From: Actinomycetota bacterium
GTDB taxonomy: Bacteria > Actinomycetota > Thermoleophilia > Gaiellales > Gaiellaceae
DNA: 64,000 bases
Assembly: GCA_013816245.1 (NCBI GenBank)
Contig: JACDEU010000006.1
Location: forward strand, 1-64,000
Reading direction: 5' to 3'
Shown: one piece after another, positions 8,413-16,663 of the stretch
Numbering within the stretch: position 1 is the stretch's first letter
Layout of the letters: each line of letters starts with the position of its first letter
Notes under the pieces: generated by a model
The model's input: the letters and a program-made list of their open reading frames with translations, nothing else
Told to the model about the DNA's origin: nothing
Databases searched by the model: none
Made by a program: the position numbers and the translations under genes

Positions 8413-9457
8413 CGCCGCCAACGCTAAAGAGGAACGCGTCCTCACGCTGCGCGAGCTGAACCGCGCGCTGCTCGAGCGGCAGCTGCTGCTGAAGCGCAGG
8501 AAGCTCGGCGTCCAGCAGGCCGTCGAGCGTCTGTGCGCGCTGCAGGCCCAGTACTCGCTCTCGCCGTACATCGCGCTCTGGTCGCGGCTGACCGGCTTTC
8601 GCAGAGATCAGCTCACGCGAGCGCTCGAAGAGCGGGAGGTCGTCAAGTCGACGCTCTTTCGGATCACGCTGCACATCACGAGCGCGCGCGACTACCCGTA
8701 CTACGCGGCCGCCTTTCTTCCGGCCGCGCAGGAGATGACAGCGCGCGTGACGCCCGAGCAGATCGCGAAGCTGTCACGCAGGGTGCACGCAGCCGCGAAG
8801 AAGCCGCTCACGCACAAACAGCTCGAGGCGCTCGCCGCGGAAGAGATGGGCGGACGCTGGCGCACGCGCACGCTCGCACCGCTCGTGCATCTGCCGCCGA
8901 GCGGAACATGGCGCTTCTGGGGTCGCCCGGAACTGCTCAGCATGCAGACCTGGCTCGGCGTCGACCTTCCCGATCGCGAAGAGGGCGCCGAGCGGATTGT
9001 GGAGCGCCATCTCGCCGCGTTCGGACCGGCGACACAACAGGATCTCCTTCGCTTCGCGGGCGTCCGCGTCGGCGATCTTCGTCCCGGTCTCGAAAGGCTG
9101 GAGCTTCGGATCTTTCGCGACGAGCGTGGGCGCAAGCTTCTCGATCTCCCGCGTGCTCCTCTGCCGGACGGCGAAACGCCGGCGCCGATCCGGTTCCTGC
9201 CGAAATGGGACTCGTCGATCCTCGCGTACGCACCGCCTGAGCGAACGCGGATCCTGCCGGAGAAGTTCCGCAGCACAGTGATCAGAAAGAACGGCGACGT
9301 TCTGCCGACCGTGCTGGTCGACGGCTTCGTCGCTGCTACGTGGAACATCGACCGGAAGCGTGGCCTCGCGATCGAGCCGCTCCGGCGGCTGACGAAGGCG
9401 GAGCGCGCGGAGATCGACGAAGTGGGCGAGCGCCTCGTCGCGTTCTTCGCCGACTAG
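8399..9457 (+). CDS. AlkZ-like winged-helix DNA glycosylase (HTH_42)
   Basis: 352 residues from ATG 8399. It belongs to the winged-helix family HTH_42 (PF06224, formerly DUF1006), to which the crosslink-repair glycosylases AlkZ and AlkX/YcaQ belong. LCALQAQ contains a Q-x-Q pair (Q49, Q51) matching the catalytic motif of AlkZ. Winged-helix units follow, then the conserved WDSS and FVAATW segments. It is followed tail to tail by NucS, so two DNA-repair genes meet here. The upstream half of its promoter must lie inside the RuBisCO-like gene. Confidence 0.8.
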   Translation: MARSTAANAKEERVLTLRELNRALLERQLLLKRRKLGVQQAVERLCALQAQYSLSPYIALWSRLTGFRRDQLTRALEEREVVKSTLFRITLHITSARDYPYYAAAFLPAAQEMTARVTPEQIAKLSRRVHAAAKKPLTHKQLEALAAEEMGGRWRTRTLAPLVHLPPSGTWRFWGRPELLSMQTWLGVDLPDREEGAERIVERHLAAFGPATQQDLLRFAGVRVGDLRPGLERLELRIFRDERGRKLLDLPRAPLPDGETPAPIRFLPKWDSSILAYAPPERTRILPEKFRSTVIRKNGDVLPTVLVDGFVAATWNIDRKRGLAIEPLRRLTKAERAEIDEVGERLVAFFAD

Positions 9458-10116
9458 GCGGAGAAGAGCGTTAGATCAGGCTCTCGCTGGCCGCGCAGCA
9501 CTGCGAGGTCGATCTCGACGCAGTCGATGCCACGAGACTCCGCCAGCGTGCGCGCCTGAGGTTTGATGGCCTGCGCGGCAAGGATGCCGCGGCAGCCGTC
9601 GAGCTCGATTCGCTCGAGGTAGCGGGAGAGCTGCTCGACGGCGTCGATCGTGCCGACCCGCTTGATCTCGACGGCCACCCAGTCGCCGCTCTCGTCACGG
9701 CACATAAGATCGACCGGCCCGATGTCGGTGGGCCATTCGCGCCGGACGAGCCGGAGCTTCGCGCCCAGCGCGTCCGGTCGTGCGGCAAGCTCTTCCTGCA
9801 GGTGGCGCTCGACGCCGTCCTTCTGGAGCGCCACCGACTCGCCCATGTCGTGGGTCACGTCACTCAGAACCTCGGCGATTCGGATCTCGAGCCGGTCTTC
9901 CGACTTCCCCGCCCCCTTGCGCACGACGATGAGTCCGTCCTCGTCTTCGACCATGGTCGGAGGGGTCATCCAGTTCAAAGGTCTGTAACCGCCCGCGTCG
10001 TCGTGCACCAAGACCGAGCCGTCCGCTTTGAACATCAGCAGTCGAACCGCCTCCGGTAGCCGGGCCGTTAGGCGGCCGGTATAGAGAACCTCGCAGCGTG
10101 CAACGACCAGACGCAT
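9454..10116 (-). CDS. nucS: Mismatch-specific endonuclease NucS (EndoMS)
   Basis: 220 residues from ATG 10116. It has an N-terminal dimerisation/DNA-binding domain and a C-terminal restriction-endonuclease-like domain. The PD-(D/E)xK site is visible as D136 in GPVDLMCRD and E150-x-K152 in VEIKR. NucS cuts both strands at G-T, G-G and T-T mismatches and replaces MutS/MutL in most Actinomycetota. Full length. It overlaps the convergent AlkZ-like gene by four bases. A short inverted repeat lies just upstream of its start. Confidence 0.93.
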   Translation of the reverse strand: MRLVVARCEVLYTGRLTARLPEAVRLLMFKADGSVLVHDDAGGYRPLNWMTPPTMVEDEDGLIVVRKGAGKSEDRLEIRIAEVLSDVTHDMGESVALQKDGVERHLQEELAARPDALGAKLRLVRREWPTDIGPVDLMCRDESGDWVAVEIKRVGTIDAVEQLSRYLERIELDGCRGILAAQAIKPQARTLAESRGIDCVEIDLAVLRGQREPDLTLFSA

Positions 10117-10120
10117 CGCG

Positions 10121-10138
10121 ACGGACCGTACTGTCCGT
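10121..10138. promoter_or_regulatory. Inverted repeat upstream of nucS
   Basis: ACGGAC (10121-10126) and GTCCGT (10133-10138) form a 6-bp inverted repeat five bases upstream of the nucS start on the minus strand. It could be an operator or a leader hairpin. Short, so only suggestive. Confidence 0.25.
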
Positions 10139-10164
10139 TTCGGACGTGTTCGCGGTCGCGATGC

Positions 10165-10620
10165 CTACCTAGGCGTGAGGTGAGCCAGCGGATGATCGGA
10201 GGGCATGGGCAGCGTTTCGGTGTTCTGGGCCGAAACGATTTGAAGGTTCCCGCCGCGATCCCGAACCACCCACGACCAGATGCCGTGTCGCGGGTCAGTC
10301 GTCGACTCGACACCGCTCTTGCCGTGGCCCGTCATTCGCCACTTCACGTGAAGAACGAAGACCTCCGGCACGACCACTTTGAGCGCCGCGAGTTGAATGT
10401 CCATGACGCTTCCTTTGAAGCTCGTCAGGTGAAGAATCGCGTGATTCTCCTGTATCTCGTCACGTCCTCGCCACCACCAGCCGCCTACGTTGACGAAATC
10501 CGCGTCGGCGGCGAAGCAGGCGGCGAAGCGCTCCATGTCGTGAGAGTTCCACGCGGTCTCGACTTCCACGATCAGCGCCACTGCTCGAGCGTCACTCACG
10601 CCGCAGATCGTAGACCGCAT
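10165..10620 (-). CDS. SgcJ/EcaC-type SnoaL-like (NTF2 fold) protein
   Basis: 151 residues from ATG 10620; a GTG eight codons in is also possible. The pattern VETAWNSHDMERFAACFAAD, then DFVNVGGWWWRGRDEI and a C-terminal QIVSAQNT strand is the SgcJ/EcaC branch of the NTF2-like superfamily (DUF4440/SnoaL). Members are small cone-shaped enzymes or binding proteins with varied, mostly unknown substrates. No signal peptide. No operon partner. Confidence 0.75.
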   Translation of the reverse strand: MRSTICGVSDARAVALIVEVETAWNSHDMERFAACFAADADFVNVGGWWWRGRDEIQENHAILHLTSFKGSVMDIQLAALKVVVPEVFVLHVKWRMTGHGKSGVESTTDPRHGIWSWVVRDRGGNLQIVSAQNTETLPMPSDHPLAHLTPR

Positions 10621-10721
10621 TCACCGCATCAAGCGGGCGGAAGTCAGCAAGCCTCAGTTCAGCCGCTCATGAGCGTCGAAATCGTCGTGAACTCATCAAC
10701 AAGGGAACCGGCCTCCACCCG

Positions 10722-10865
10722 TCACCCCTCCGGGCGGAGCATTGTCCGACTCCAGTTCAGCGGCTTGTACCCGCCGGCGTCGTCGTGGACGAGCACCGAG
10801 CAGTCGCCCTTGAAGACGAGAAGCCGCACCGCCTCCGGGAAAGTGGCGGTCAGACGTCCCGTGTA
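10722..10865 (-). pseudogene. nucS N-terminal remnant
   Basis: The minus strand encodes 47 residues, closed by TGA, that match the NucS N-terminus: [18 protein letters not shown], then [16 protein letters not shown]. An in-frame TAG lies just upstream and no start codon is present. The rest of nucS is missing. The intact copy is only about 600 bases away in the same orientation, so this is a partial duplication or the scar of an older allele. Confidence 0.85.
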
Positions 10866-10874
10866 GGTAGCCGC

Positions 10875-11147
10875 CTACTGGAAACGCAGCGCTCGTAGAT
10901 CAGGAGCCGCCCTGCGTAGCGGCATCCTCGGGTTATTCGTCGGCGCATCTGTAGCCGTGCGCAGGGGACCGCCGATGCTGCTGATGCGCATGCTCATCGC
11001 GTTCACCGTTTTCGCCGCCGCGACGACTGCCAAGAGCACCAGAAGGACCACGCCGGTCGACGCCGTCAAGCGCTCATTGCCCTCCGTCCCACCACGCAAT
11101 AACCGTGCCTCGCGCACCACATCAGTGGAGCACAGGCAGCTAAACAA
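10875..11147 (-). CDS. Doubtful small membrane ORF
   Basis: 90-residue frame with one hydrophobic stretch (LTASTGVVLLVLLAVVAAA) resembling the first helix of small actinobacterial integral membrane proteins, followed by sequence with no family character. It ends 10 bases before the nucS remnant. It may be another gene fragment. The remaining sequence between 10621 and 11156 holds nothing else I can name. Confidence 0.25.
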   Translation of the reverse strand: MFSCLCSTDVVREARLLRGGTEGNERLTASTGVVLLVLLAVVAAAKTVNAMSMRISSIGGPLRTATDAPTNNPRMPLRRAAPDLRALRFQ

Positions 11148-11156
11148 ATGAGAGCC

Positions 11157-11813
11157 CTAGGTGCGCTCGACCCGCGAACCGCCGACGATCGCGTCGCGGC
11201 CGTCGTCGAAGCGGACCCATGCCTTGCCGCCGCCGTCGTAGTCCGGCGACCAGACGATCAGCGTCGCGTCTTCGCCCGCGACCCGGACGCTGTCCGTTCC
11301 TTCCAGCTCCACCCCACGCCAAACTCGGACGAACGGGTTCTGCTCCCACTCCCGTCCGATCGTCGTCTCGTCGGTGTGACCGGGCAGGACGCGCGTCTGC
11401 GGGGGCAGGCGCATCAGAACGTTCATCACGGACTGGCGCACCTGCTCGAAGTTCCCGCCGCCGACGGAGTCCTTGAAAAGGGTGTCTCCGGTGAAGACCG
11501 CTTCGCCGTTGACGACGAACGCGACCATGTCGTCCGAGTGCCCGGGGGTCGACAGCGCCTCGACGCGCAAAGCGCCGATCTTGACCGCGTCCGTCTTGAC
11601 CGGGAGGCCGAGCTCGCCCTCGTGCTCCACGTGGTCGGCGTGCGAATGGGTTCGGAGCACGGCCTGGGGCTCGACCTGCCACTTCTCGGCCGCGGCCTGG
11701 AGCGGCTCCAGCGGCGCGCCGGAATCCACGTAGAACGCGGCGCCACCCTCCTCGTCCGCGACCAGATAGGCATTCGAGAGGTATTTCGGGTGGAGGCTCC
11801 GTTCGACGAGCAC
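11157..11813 (-). CDS. MBL-fold metallo-hydrolase (glyoxalase II-like)
   Basis: 218 residues from ATG 11813. The zinc signature HSHADH is at 56-61, with later ligands in TPGHSDD, FTGDTLF and PGHTDET. This is the hydroxyacylglutathione hydrolase / persulfide dioxygenase branch of the metallo-beta-lactamase fold. The C-terminal segment (about 165-218) is a beta-rich extension not typical of glyoxalase II. Substrate unknown. It is divergent from pspA, with 43 bases between starts. Confidence 0.82.
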   Translation of the reverse strand: MLVERSLHPKYLSNAYLVADEEGGAAFYVDSGAPLEPLQAAAEKWQVEPQAVLRTHSHADHVEHEGELGLPVKTDAVKIGALRVEALSTPGHSDDMVAFVVNGEAVFTGDTLFKDSVGGGNFEQVRQSVMNVLMRLPPQTRVLPGHTDETTIGREWEQNPFVRVWRGVELEGTDSVRVAGEDATLIVWSPDYDGGGKAWVRFDDGRDAIVGGSRVERT

Positions 11814-11856
11814 GGCGGTACGCTACCGGCACACCTGCGACGAGGAGGATTTGAAG

Positions 11857-12582
11857 ATGGGTCTGCTGTCCCGAGCCGGCGAGATCATCAGGGCGAAGTT
11901 CAACTCCCTGCTCAACCGAGCTGAGAACCCGAACGAGACGCTCGACTACTCCTACGAGAAGCAGCTCACCTCGCTGCAGAACGTCAAGCGGGGCGTCGCG
12001 GACGTCGTGACAGCGAAGAAGCGCCTCGAGCTCCAGACGCAGCAGCTGGAGCAGAACGTCCTCAAGCTCGACACGCAGGCCCGCCAGGCGGTGGCGGCCG
12101 GCCGCGAGGACCTCGCGCGGCAGGCGCTCGAGCGGAAGTCCGGGATCCAGCAGCAGCTGCAGGATCTCGACACGCAGGTGAAGCAGCTCGCAGACCAGCA
12201 GCAGAAGCTCGTCGACAGCCAGAAGCAACTCGAGACGAAGGTCGAGCAGTTCCGCTCGCAGAAGGAAGTCATCAAGGCGCAGTACTCCGCAGCCGAGGCA
12301 CAGGTGCGGATCGGTGAGGCGGCGACCGGGATCGGGCGCGAGATGGACAACACCGGTCTCGCGATTCAGCGCGCGAAGGATAAGACGGAGCAGATGCAGG
12401 CGCGCGCGTCGGCGATCGACGAGCTCGTCTCCTCGGGAGATCTCCAGGAGCTCGGCTCGGACAAGACGCAGCTCGACCGTGAGCTCACGCAACTCGCCTC
12501 GCAGCAGCAGGTCGACAAGGAGCTTGAGCAGCTCAAGGCCGAAGTCGGCTCAGGCGGAGAGAGTAAGGAGCTCGAAGGCTAG
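11857..12582 (+). CDS. pspA: PspA/IM30 (ESCRT-III-like) membrane-stress protein
   Basis: 241 residues from ATG 11857, chosen over TTG 11851 because GAGGAGG at 11839-11847 sits at proper spacing. The protein is almost wholly alpha-helical coiled coil, with long runs of Q, K and E, and begins with the amphipathic helix GLLSRAGEIIRAKFNSLL that binds membranes. PspA polymerises on damaged membranes to limit proton leak. The C-terminus is short. The functional partner PspAB with HtpX is 10 kb away at 22.6-24.1 kb. Confidence 0.9.
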   Translation: MGLLSRAGEIIRAKFNSLLNRAENPNETLDYSYEKQLTSLQNVKRGVADVVTAKKRLELQTQQLEQNVLKLDTQARQAVAAGREDLARQALERKSGIQQQLQDLDTQVKQLADQQQKLVDSQKQLETKVEQFRSQKEVIKAQYSAAEAQVRIGEAATGIGREMDNTGLAIQRAKDKTEQMQARASAIDELVSSGDLQELGSDKTQLDRELTQLASQQQVDKELEQLKAEVGSGGESKELEG

Positions 12583-12595
12583 TTGCAAAGGATAA

Positions 12596-12614
12596 TCTGG
12601 GCTCTTTCCCCAGA
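12596..12614 (+). terminator. Weak hairpin after pspA
   Basis: TCTGGG (12596-12601), loop CTCTTTC, CCCAGA (12609-12614), 13 bases after the pspA stop. Six pairs and no T-tract; a weak terminator at best. Confidence 0.3.
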
Positions 12615-12675
12615 CTCGACGATCACCTGACACGTAACCGTTCGCAGGCCCCATCCTCGGCGTACCTGTAATGCA

Positions 12676-13353
12676 ATGGGACACGCCAAGGGCAGCGCTC
12701 GTCGCGCGAACCCGGGTCGAGCATCGAGAGGGGTCAGCATCTTCCTTCGCGAGGCGGCGACGGCTATGAGCCCGGTTATCGAGCGCGCAGTCGTGCTCGA
12801 GCGAAGCGCTGCCCGCGAACGTTCGCTCGTGGGTGCAAGCGAACGTCGGCTGGGTCGGCTCGCGTTCGACCTGCATGACGGTGCGCTTCAGAACATTGCG
12901 GCGCTCGGGACGGATCTCTTCCTCATGCAAAAACAGCTCTGCGAGATCGTGCCGGAGCCATTCAAGCCCGGGGACATGACCCCTTCGCAGAAGATCGCCC
13001 TGATCCGAGTCGTTCAGGAGGCATTGACGAACATCCGGGAACACGCAAATGCCACGCAGGTCCGGATCACGATCAGGGAGCGAGGCGGTCATGTGGACGC
13101 GCGGATCGAGGACGACGGGGCTGGGTTCCACGTCGCGCGCACCTTGCTCGACAGCGCACAGCGTGGACGCCTCGGTCTGGTCGGTGGTAGCGAGCGCATC
13201 CGACTACTCGGCGGCAAGTTCGACGTGCGGAGCAAGCCCGGCGGCCCGACGATCGTGTCACTGAGCCTGCCGCGCTGGCGTCCATTGGGCATCGAGCGGC
13301 CCCAGGACGACGCGGTAGTCCCCGCCGCCGCGGCAGCTTCGGAGCTCCGCTAG
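12676..13353 (+). CDS. NarL-type sensor histidine kinase core, shortened
   Basis: 225 residues from ATG 12676; ATG 12766 is the alternative. A HisKA_3 phosphoacceptor helix is clear (RLAFDLHDGALQ), and the HATPase has the N box (QEALTNIREHA), G1 (DDGAGF) and G2 (GRLGLVGGSERI). There is no sensor or membrane domain. The distance from the phosphoacceptor His to the N box is only about 55 residues, roughly half that of typical family members, so the second dimerisation helix appears deleted. Activity is doubtful. A broken response regulator lies 4.5 kb downstream. Confidence 0.7.
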   Translation: MGHAKGSARRANPGRASRGVSIFLREAATAMSPVIERAVVLERSAARERSLVGASERRLGRLAFDLHDGALQNIAALGTDLFLMQKQLCEIVPEPFKPGDMTPSQKIALIRVVQEALTNIREHANATQVRITIRERGGHVDARIEDDGAGFHVARTLLDSAQRGRLGLVGGSERIRLLGGKFDVRSKPGGPTIVSLSLPRWRPLGIERPQDDAVVPAAAAASELR

Positions 13354-13374
13354 CCGCTCCGTCGAAAGAAGGAC

Positions 13375-14187
13375 CTACTTGCCATTACCGTTCCCGTGAG
13401 GGTTGCCATGATCGCCGCTCTGCCCAGGAGGTCCTGAGGACTCGTCGTTTTGACTCACCCCGGGCGTGGCCGCCGAGCCGTTTCCGTGGTTGTCCGGTTT
13501 TGGACCGTTTCCATGCTTGTCCGGTTTTGCCGGCTTTGCCTTGTCTTTCGCCGGTTCGTGATGCGCGGGTGGAACCGCAGGAATCGCCGGTGTCGCCGGC
13601 CTCGGTGCTGGCGGCCGTGCGGGCCTGGCCCGCACCGCCGGGGTCGCACGACCGCGATGCGGCTTTGCCGGTCGAATCTTGTGAGGCTTGGAGCTTCTTC
13701 CCGGGCGCGAGAGCACGGGCACAGGCGCGGGCATCGGACCTGAACTTGCAGGTTGCGGCTGCGAGGTGGCCGGGCCGCGGGACGGTCCCGTTCCGGGTGA
13801 CGCCACGGGCGGAGAGGATCCACCGAGAGCGGGCTGCTGGCCAGGACCTGACGGCTGCCCAGGAGCCGGCTGGGACGGCTGGCTGCCCGGCGCCGTCGAT
13901 CCACCCGCCGGACTTTCACCAGGACCGGAAGTCGGGAGCGGCCCGAGCGCGACAGACGTGAACCCACCCGGGATGCCAAAGATCGGGGAGTCCGGAAGCG
14001 GGCTTGCCGACCGGCTTCGGGGGAAGACCAGAGCGGGCACGCTTCGCGACTGGGCGCCTGGGAGGGCGAGCCCCCGAGTAGGCCCGTCTTCGTGCACGGC
14101 GAGCGCCTGGGTCCAGAGTTGGACCGATGCGACGGCGCCGGCGGCAACAGCCGCGACATAGCTGCCGCCGAGAACGAATCGTCTCAC
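13375..14187 (-). CDS. Secreted Pro/Gly/Ser-rich low-complexity protein
   Basis: 270 residues. The N-terminus MRRFVLGGSYVAAVAAGAV is a signal peptide or anchor. From about 60 onward the chain is almost entirely P, G, S, A and Q, followed by a basic proline-rich segment (PAKPH and RPARPP) and an HGNGPKPDNHGNG tail. No folded domain is evident. It is likely an extended cell-wall or surface protein. It has no obvious operon partner. Long compositional frames on the other strand are shadows. Confidence 0.6.
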   Translation of the reverse strand: MRRFVLGGSYVAAVAAGAVASVQLWTQALAVHEDGPTRGLALPGAQSRSVPALVFPRSRSASPLPDSPIFGIPGGFTSVALGPLPTSGPGESPAGGSTAPGSQPSQPAPGQPSGPGQQPALGGSSPPVASPGTGPSRGPATSQPQPASSGPMPAPVPVLSRPGRSSKPHKIRPAKPHRGRATPAVRARPARPPAPRPATPAIPAVPPAHHEPAKDKAKPAKPDKHGNGPKPDNHGNGSAATPGVSQNDESSGPPGQSGDHGNPHGNGNGK

Positions 14188-14225
14188 CCGGGCAGTATCG
14201 CGACGGCGCCGGACACGCGCCGCCC

Positions 14226-15878
14226 CTAGGGTTTCTCCGGGCCGACCGCGACCACCCGGTCCTTGCCCTGGCGCTTCGCGCTGTAGAGAGCCAGATCGGC
14301 AGCTGTCATCAACTCGTCGGCGCCGCGCGCCTCCGGGAATGCCGCAACGCCGAAGCTCGCGGTGATGCGCACCTCGTGCTGACCGATCGAAACGACGAGA
14401 TCCGCCACTGCCGCCCGCAGATTCTCTGCGAGACCCTCGGCGCCCGCAGCATCCGTCTCCGGCAAGAGAATCGCGAACTCCTCCCCGCCCAGCCTGGCGC
14501 CGAGGTCGACGCCGCGGATCCGTCCGAGCAGGGTTTCGGCGAAGGCGCGCAGGACCTCGTCGCCCGCCTGATGCCCGAAGCGGTCGTTGACGCGCTTGAA
14601 GTCGTCGATGTCGACGACGATCAGCGCGAGCGCGTTCCCGAAACGTTCGGCGCGCTGCAGTTCGGTCGCGAGCGCTTCCCTGAAGAAACGCCGATTCGAG
14701 AGACCGGTCAGATCGTCGGTTACGGCCTGTCGCTTCACGATCCCGTGCAGCCTCGCGTTGTCGAGGGCGACTGCCGCCTGGGCGACGAGCGAGTGGGCCA
14801 GTGCGACCGTGCGATCGTCGAAACCGGTCGGCTCAGGGTGCAGGATGAGAGCAAGCGACTCCCCACCCGCCTCCGAGCTTGCGAGCTCGAGCCGTAAGGG
14901 CTGGCCCGTGCGCTCGAAGCTGCCCTCGCGCGCCACCTCGTCCCCACCCCGGGTTGCCACGCCCGCCGCCGCACCGGTCGCTTCCATCGACGCGTGCAGG
15001 ATCACCGGAAGTAGCCGATCCGGATCATGTGTCGATTCCAGCGCGTCGCCCACGAGACCAAGAACCTGCCGCACGTCGCGCCGTCTCGGCGCCCGCCGTA
15101 AGCGTCTGCCAGAGACCGAGTAGATGCCACGCGCCGCGAACGCGAGCGTCGCCAGAGAGATCAGGCTCGCAAGGATCAACCAGAGCGTTCGCTTTCCTGT
15201 GCCCTCACCGATCCCAGCGCGCGGAGCCGCTGCCGCGAGAACGATCCGAGTGGGTGCGTCGACGACCCGCTCGGCGAAGATGCGGTAGCGCCGCCCGCTG
15301 ATCCTGATGTCGGACGCCCTGCCTACCGGAATGGCCGCAGCCCCAACGCCTGTGCGTACGAGCAGGCGGTCGGGAGGCTCGACACGGCCGGCGGCACCCA
15401 TACGGTCGAGCAGGGCTCGATTCAAGAGGATCGCCGCGACCACCCGCCCGATCGACTTCCCGCGCGCCATTACCCGAACAGCCCGCGTCACGGCTCCCAC
15501 GGGAACGGATCCGGCCAGGAGCTCCGTGCCCGCATACACGGCGAGGTCGGCCCGCCCACGCACGAGGCGCTCGGCGGCGCCCCGATCTCGCCGCCGCACC
15601 GCTCGTTGTAGGGAAGGTGAGGCCGCGAGCGATCCGGCCCGAGCGTCTGCGGCCCCTACGCGGGCGCTGAAGCTGGCCGCTGCGGCACGAACCTCGCTGG
15701 ACAATCGCGCATCGGCCCGGTCGAGATCGCTTGTTCCAAGGGCAAAAGCGACCGCCCAGGCAGCGACCAGCAACGCCAGAAGCGCGCCCAGCAACAACAG
15801 ACCTGACACCGCAGCCCCGCTCCCCAGCGGGCGAAAAGACAAGAACCCGATCCTCGCGGCATAGGATCTATCGATCAT
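14226..15878 (-). CDS. Membrane diguanylate cyclase (GAF-GGDEF)
   Basis: 550 residues from ATG 15878; ATG 15920 would overlap the divergent gene. Order: a membrane helix near the N-terminus, an extracytoplasmic region of about 180 residues, a second helix (LWLILASLISLATLAFAA), a GAF-like domain, then GGDEF. The active site reads ARLGGEEFAILLP, and the product-inhibition I-site RxxD (RGVD) lies exactly five residues before GGEEF. It is therefore predicted to make cyclic di-GMP and to be feedback inhibited. It is divergent from an HD-GYP phosphodiesterase only 23 bases away. Confidence 0.9.
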   Translation of the reverse strand: MIDRSYAARIGFLSFRPLGSGAAVSGLLLLGALLALLVAAWAVAFALGTSDLDRADARLSSEVRAAAASFSARVGAADARAGSLAASPSLQRAVRRRDRGAAERLVRGRADLAVYAGTELLAGSVPVGAVTRAVRVMARGKSIGRVVAAILLNRALLDRMGAAGRVEPPDRLLVRTGVGAAAIPVGRASDIRISGRRYRIFAERVVDAPTRIVLAAAAPRAGIGEGTGKRTLWLILASLISLATLAFAARGIYSVSGRRLRRAPRRRDVRQVLGLVGDALESTHDPDRLLPVILHASMEATGAAAGVATRGGDEVAREGSFERTGQPLRLELASSEAGGESLALILHPEPTGFDDRTVALAHSLVAQAAVALDNARLHGIVKRQAVTDDLTGLSNRRFFREALATELQRAERFGNALALIVVDIDDFKRVNDRFGHQAGDEVLRAFAETLLGRIRGVDLGARLGGEEFAILLPETDAAGAEGLAENLRAAVADLVVSIGQHEVRITASFGVAAFPEARGADELMTAADLALYSAKRQGKDRVVAVGPEKP

Positions 15879-15892
15879 CCCCCGAAAGGGGG
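15879..15892. promoter_or_regulatory. CCCCC-GAAA-GGGGG hairpin between divergent c-di-GMP genes
   Basis: CCCCC (15879-15883), loop GAAA, GGGGG (15888-15892) lies exactly between the start codons of the GGDEF gene (15878, minus) and the HD-GYP gene (15902, plus). The GGGGGAG arm also serves as the ribosome site for the plus gene. Both promoters must lie inside the opposite coding region. Confidence 0.45.
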
Positions 15893-15901
15893 AGTCCGCC
15901 A

Positions 15902-16498
15902 GTGAATGCCGCCGTCGCAAAACTCCGTGAGCTCGAGGCTCCCGCGGAAGCCCATAGCCTCATGCGGCTTGCCGGCCTGATCGAGCGCCTGGAGCTCAAG
16001 GAGGGTTACGAGGGCGAGCACACGGCCCGGGTCAGCGCGCTTGCCGTGGCCATCGCTGCTGAGCTCGGCCTGAGCGGCGCAGACTGTCGAAGAATCGAGT
16101 TGGGGGCGCTTCTTCACGACGTTGGCAAGCTGCGCGTTCCCGACCGCGTCCTCACGAAGCGCGGACATCTCGACGAGAGCGAGTGGGCAACGATCCGATC
16201 TCATGCGGCTCTCGGGGAACGGTTGCTGATCCACGTTCTCGATCTTCCCGAAGTTCTGGCAATCGTACGCTCGCATCATGAACGCTGGGACGGCCACGGG
16301 TACCCGGACGGAAGCGAGGGCGAAGACATCCCTCTCGCGGCACGCGTCGTCGCTGTCGCGGATGCCTTCCAGGCCATGACGGAGCCACGGCCCTACCGTA
16401 AGCCACGGACGCGTGCCGCGGCGCTGCGTGAGATCGTCTCGCAGGCGGGGAGGCAGTTCGACCCGGCCTGCGTGGAAGCGCTGCGCGCCGCCGTCTGA
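15902..16498 (+). CDS. HD-GYP cyclic di-GMP phosphodiesterase
   Basis: 198 residues from GTG 15902, preceded by GGGGGAG. The HD motif HDVGK is at 72-76 and the GYP signature HHERWDGHGYPDG at 125-137, so the metal and substrate residues of HD-GYP phosphodiesterases are present. There is no receiver or sensor domain, only about 35 N-terminal residues. It is predicted to degrade cyclic di-GMP, opposing the divergent GGDEF gene. Confidence 0.88.
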   Translation: MNAAVAKLRELEAPAEAHSLMRLAGLIERLELKEGYEGEHTARVSALAVAIAAELGLSGADCRRIELGALLHDVGKLRVPDRVLTKRGHLDESEWATIRSHAALGERLLIHVLDLPEVLAIVRSHHERWDGHGYPDGSEGEDIPLAARVVAVADAFQAMTEPRPYRKPRTRAAALREIVSQAGRQFDPACVEALRAAV

Positions 16499-16663
16499 CG
16501 GTAGGAAACTGAGCGCCGCACGTCGAAGCAACAAGACGCGGCGGTGCGTTCCCAAGTTCGACGGTTGCAGGATGCACCGCCGCCTAGCCTGGAGCTTCGA
16601 TTGGAGTTGCGCTGCGGCGTAGCTCCGCTGCCGGATTCCTTGTCGCCGGGGCCGACGTGAGAA

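Noticed and set aside
11140-12492. 450-residue minus-strand frame
   Set aside because: It lies opposite pspA and through the MBL-fold gene; its composition is the reverse of coiled-coil codons. Shadow frame.
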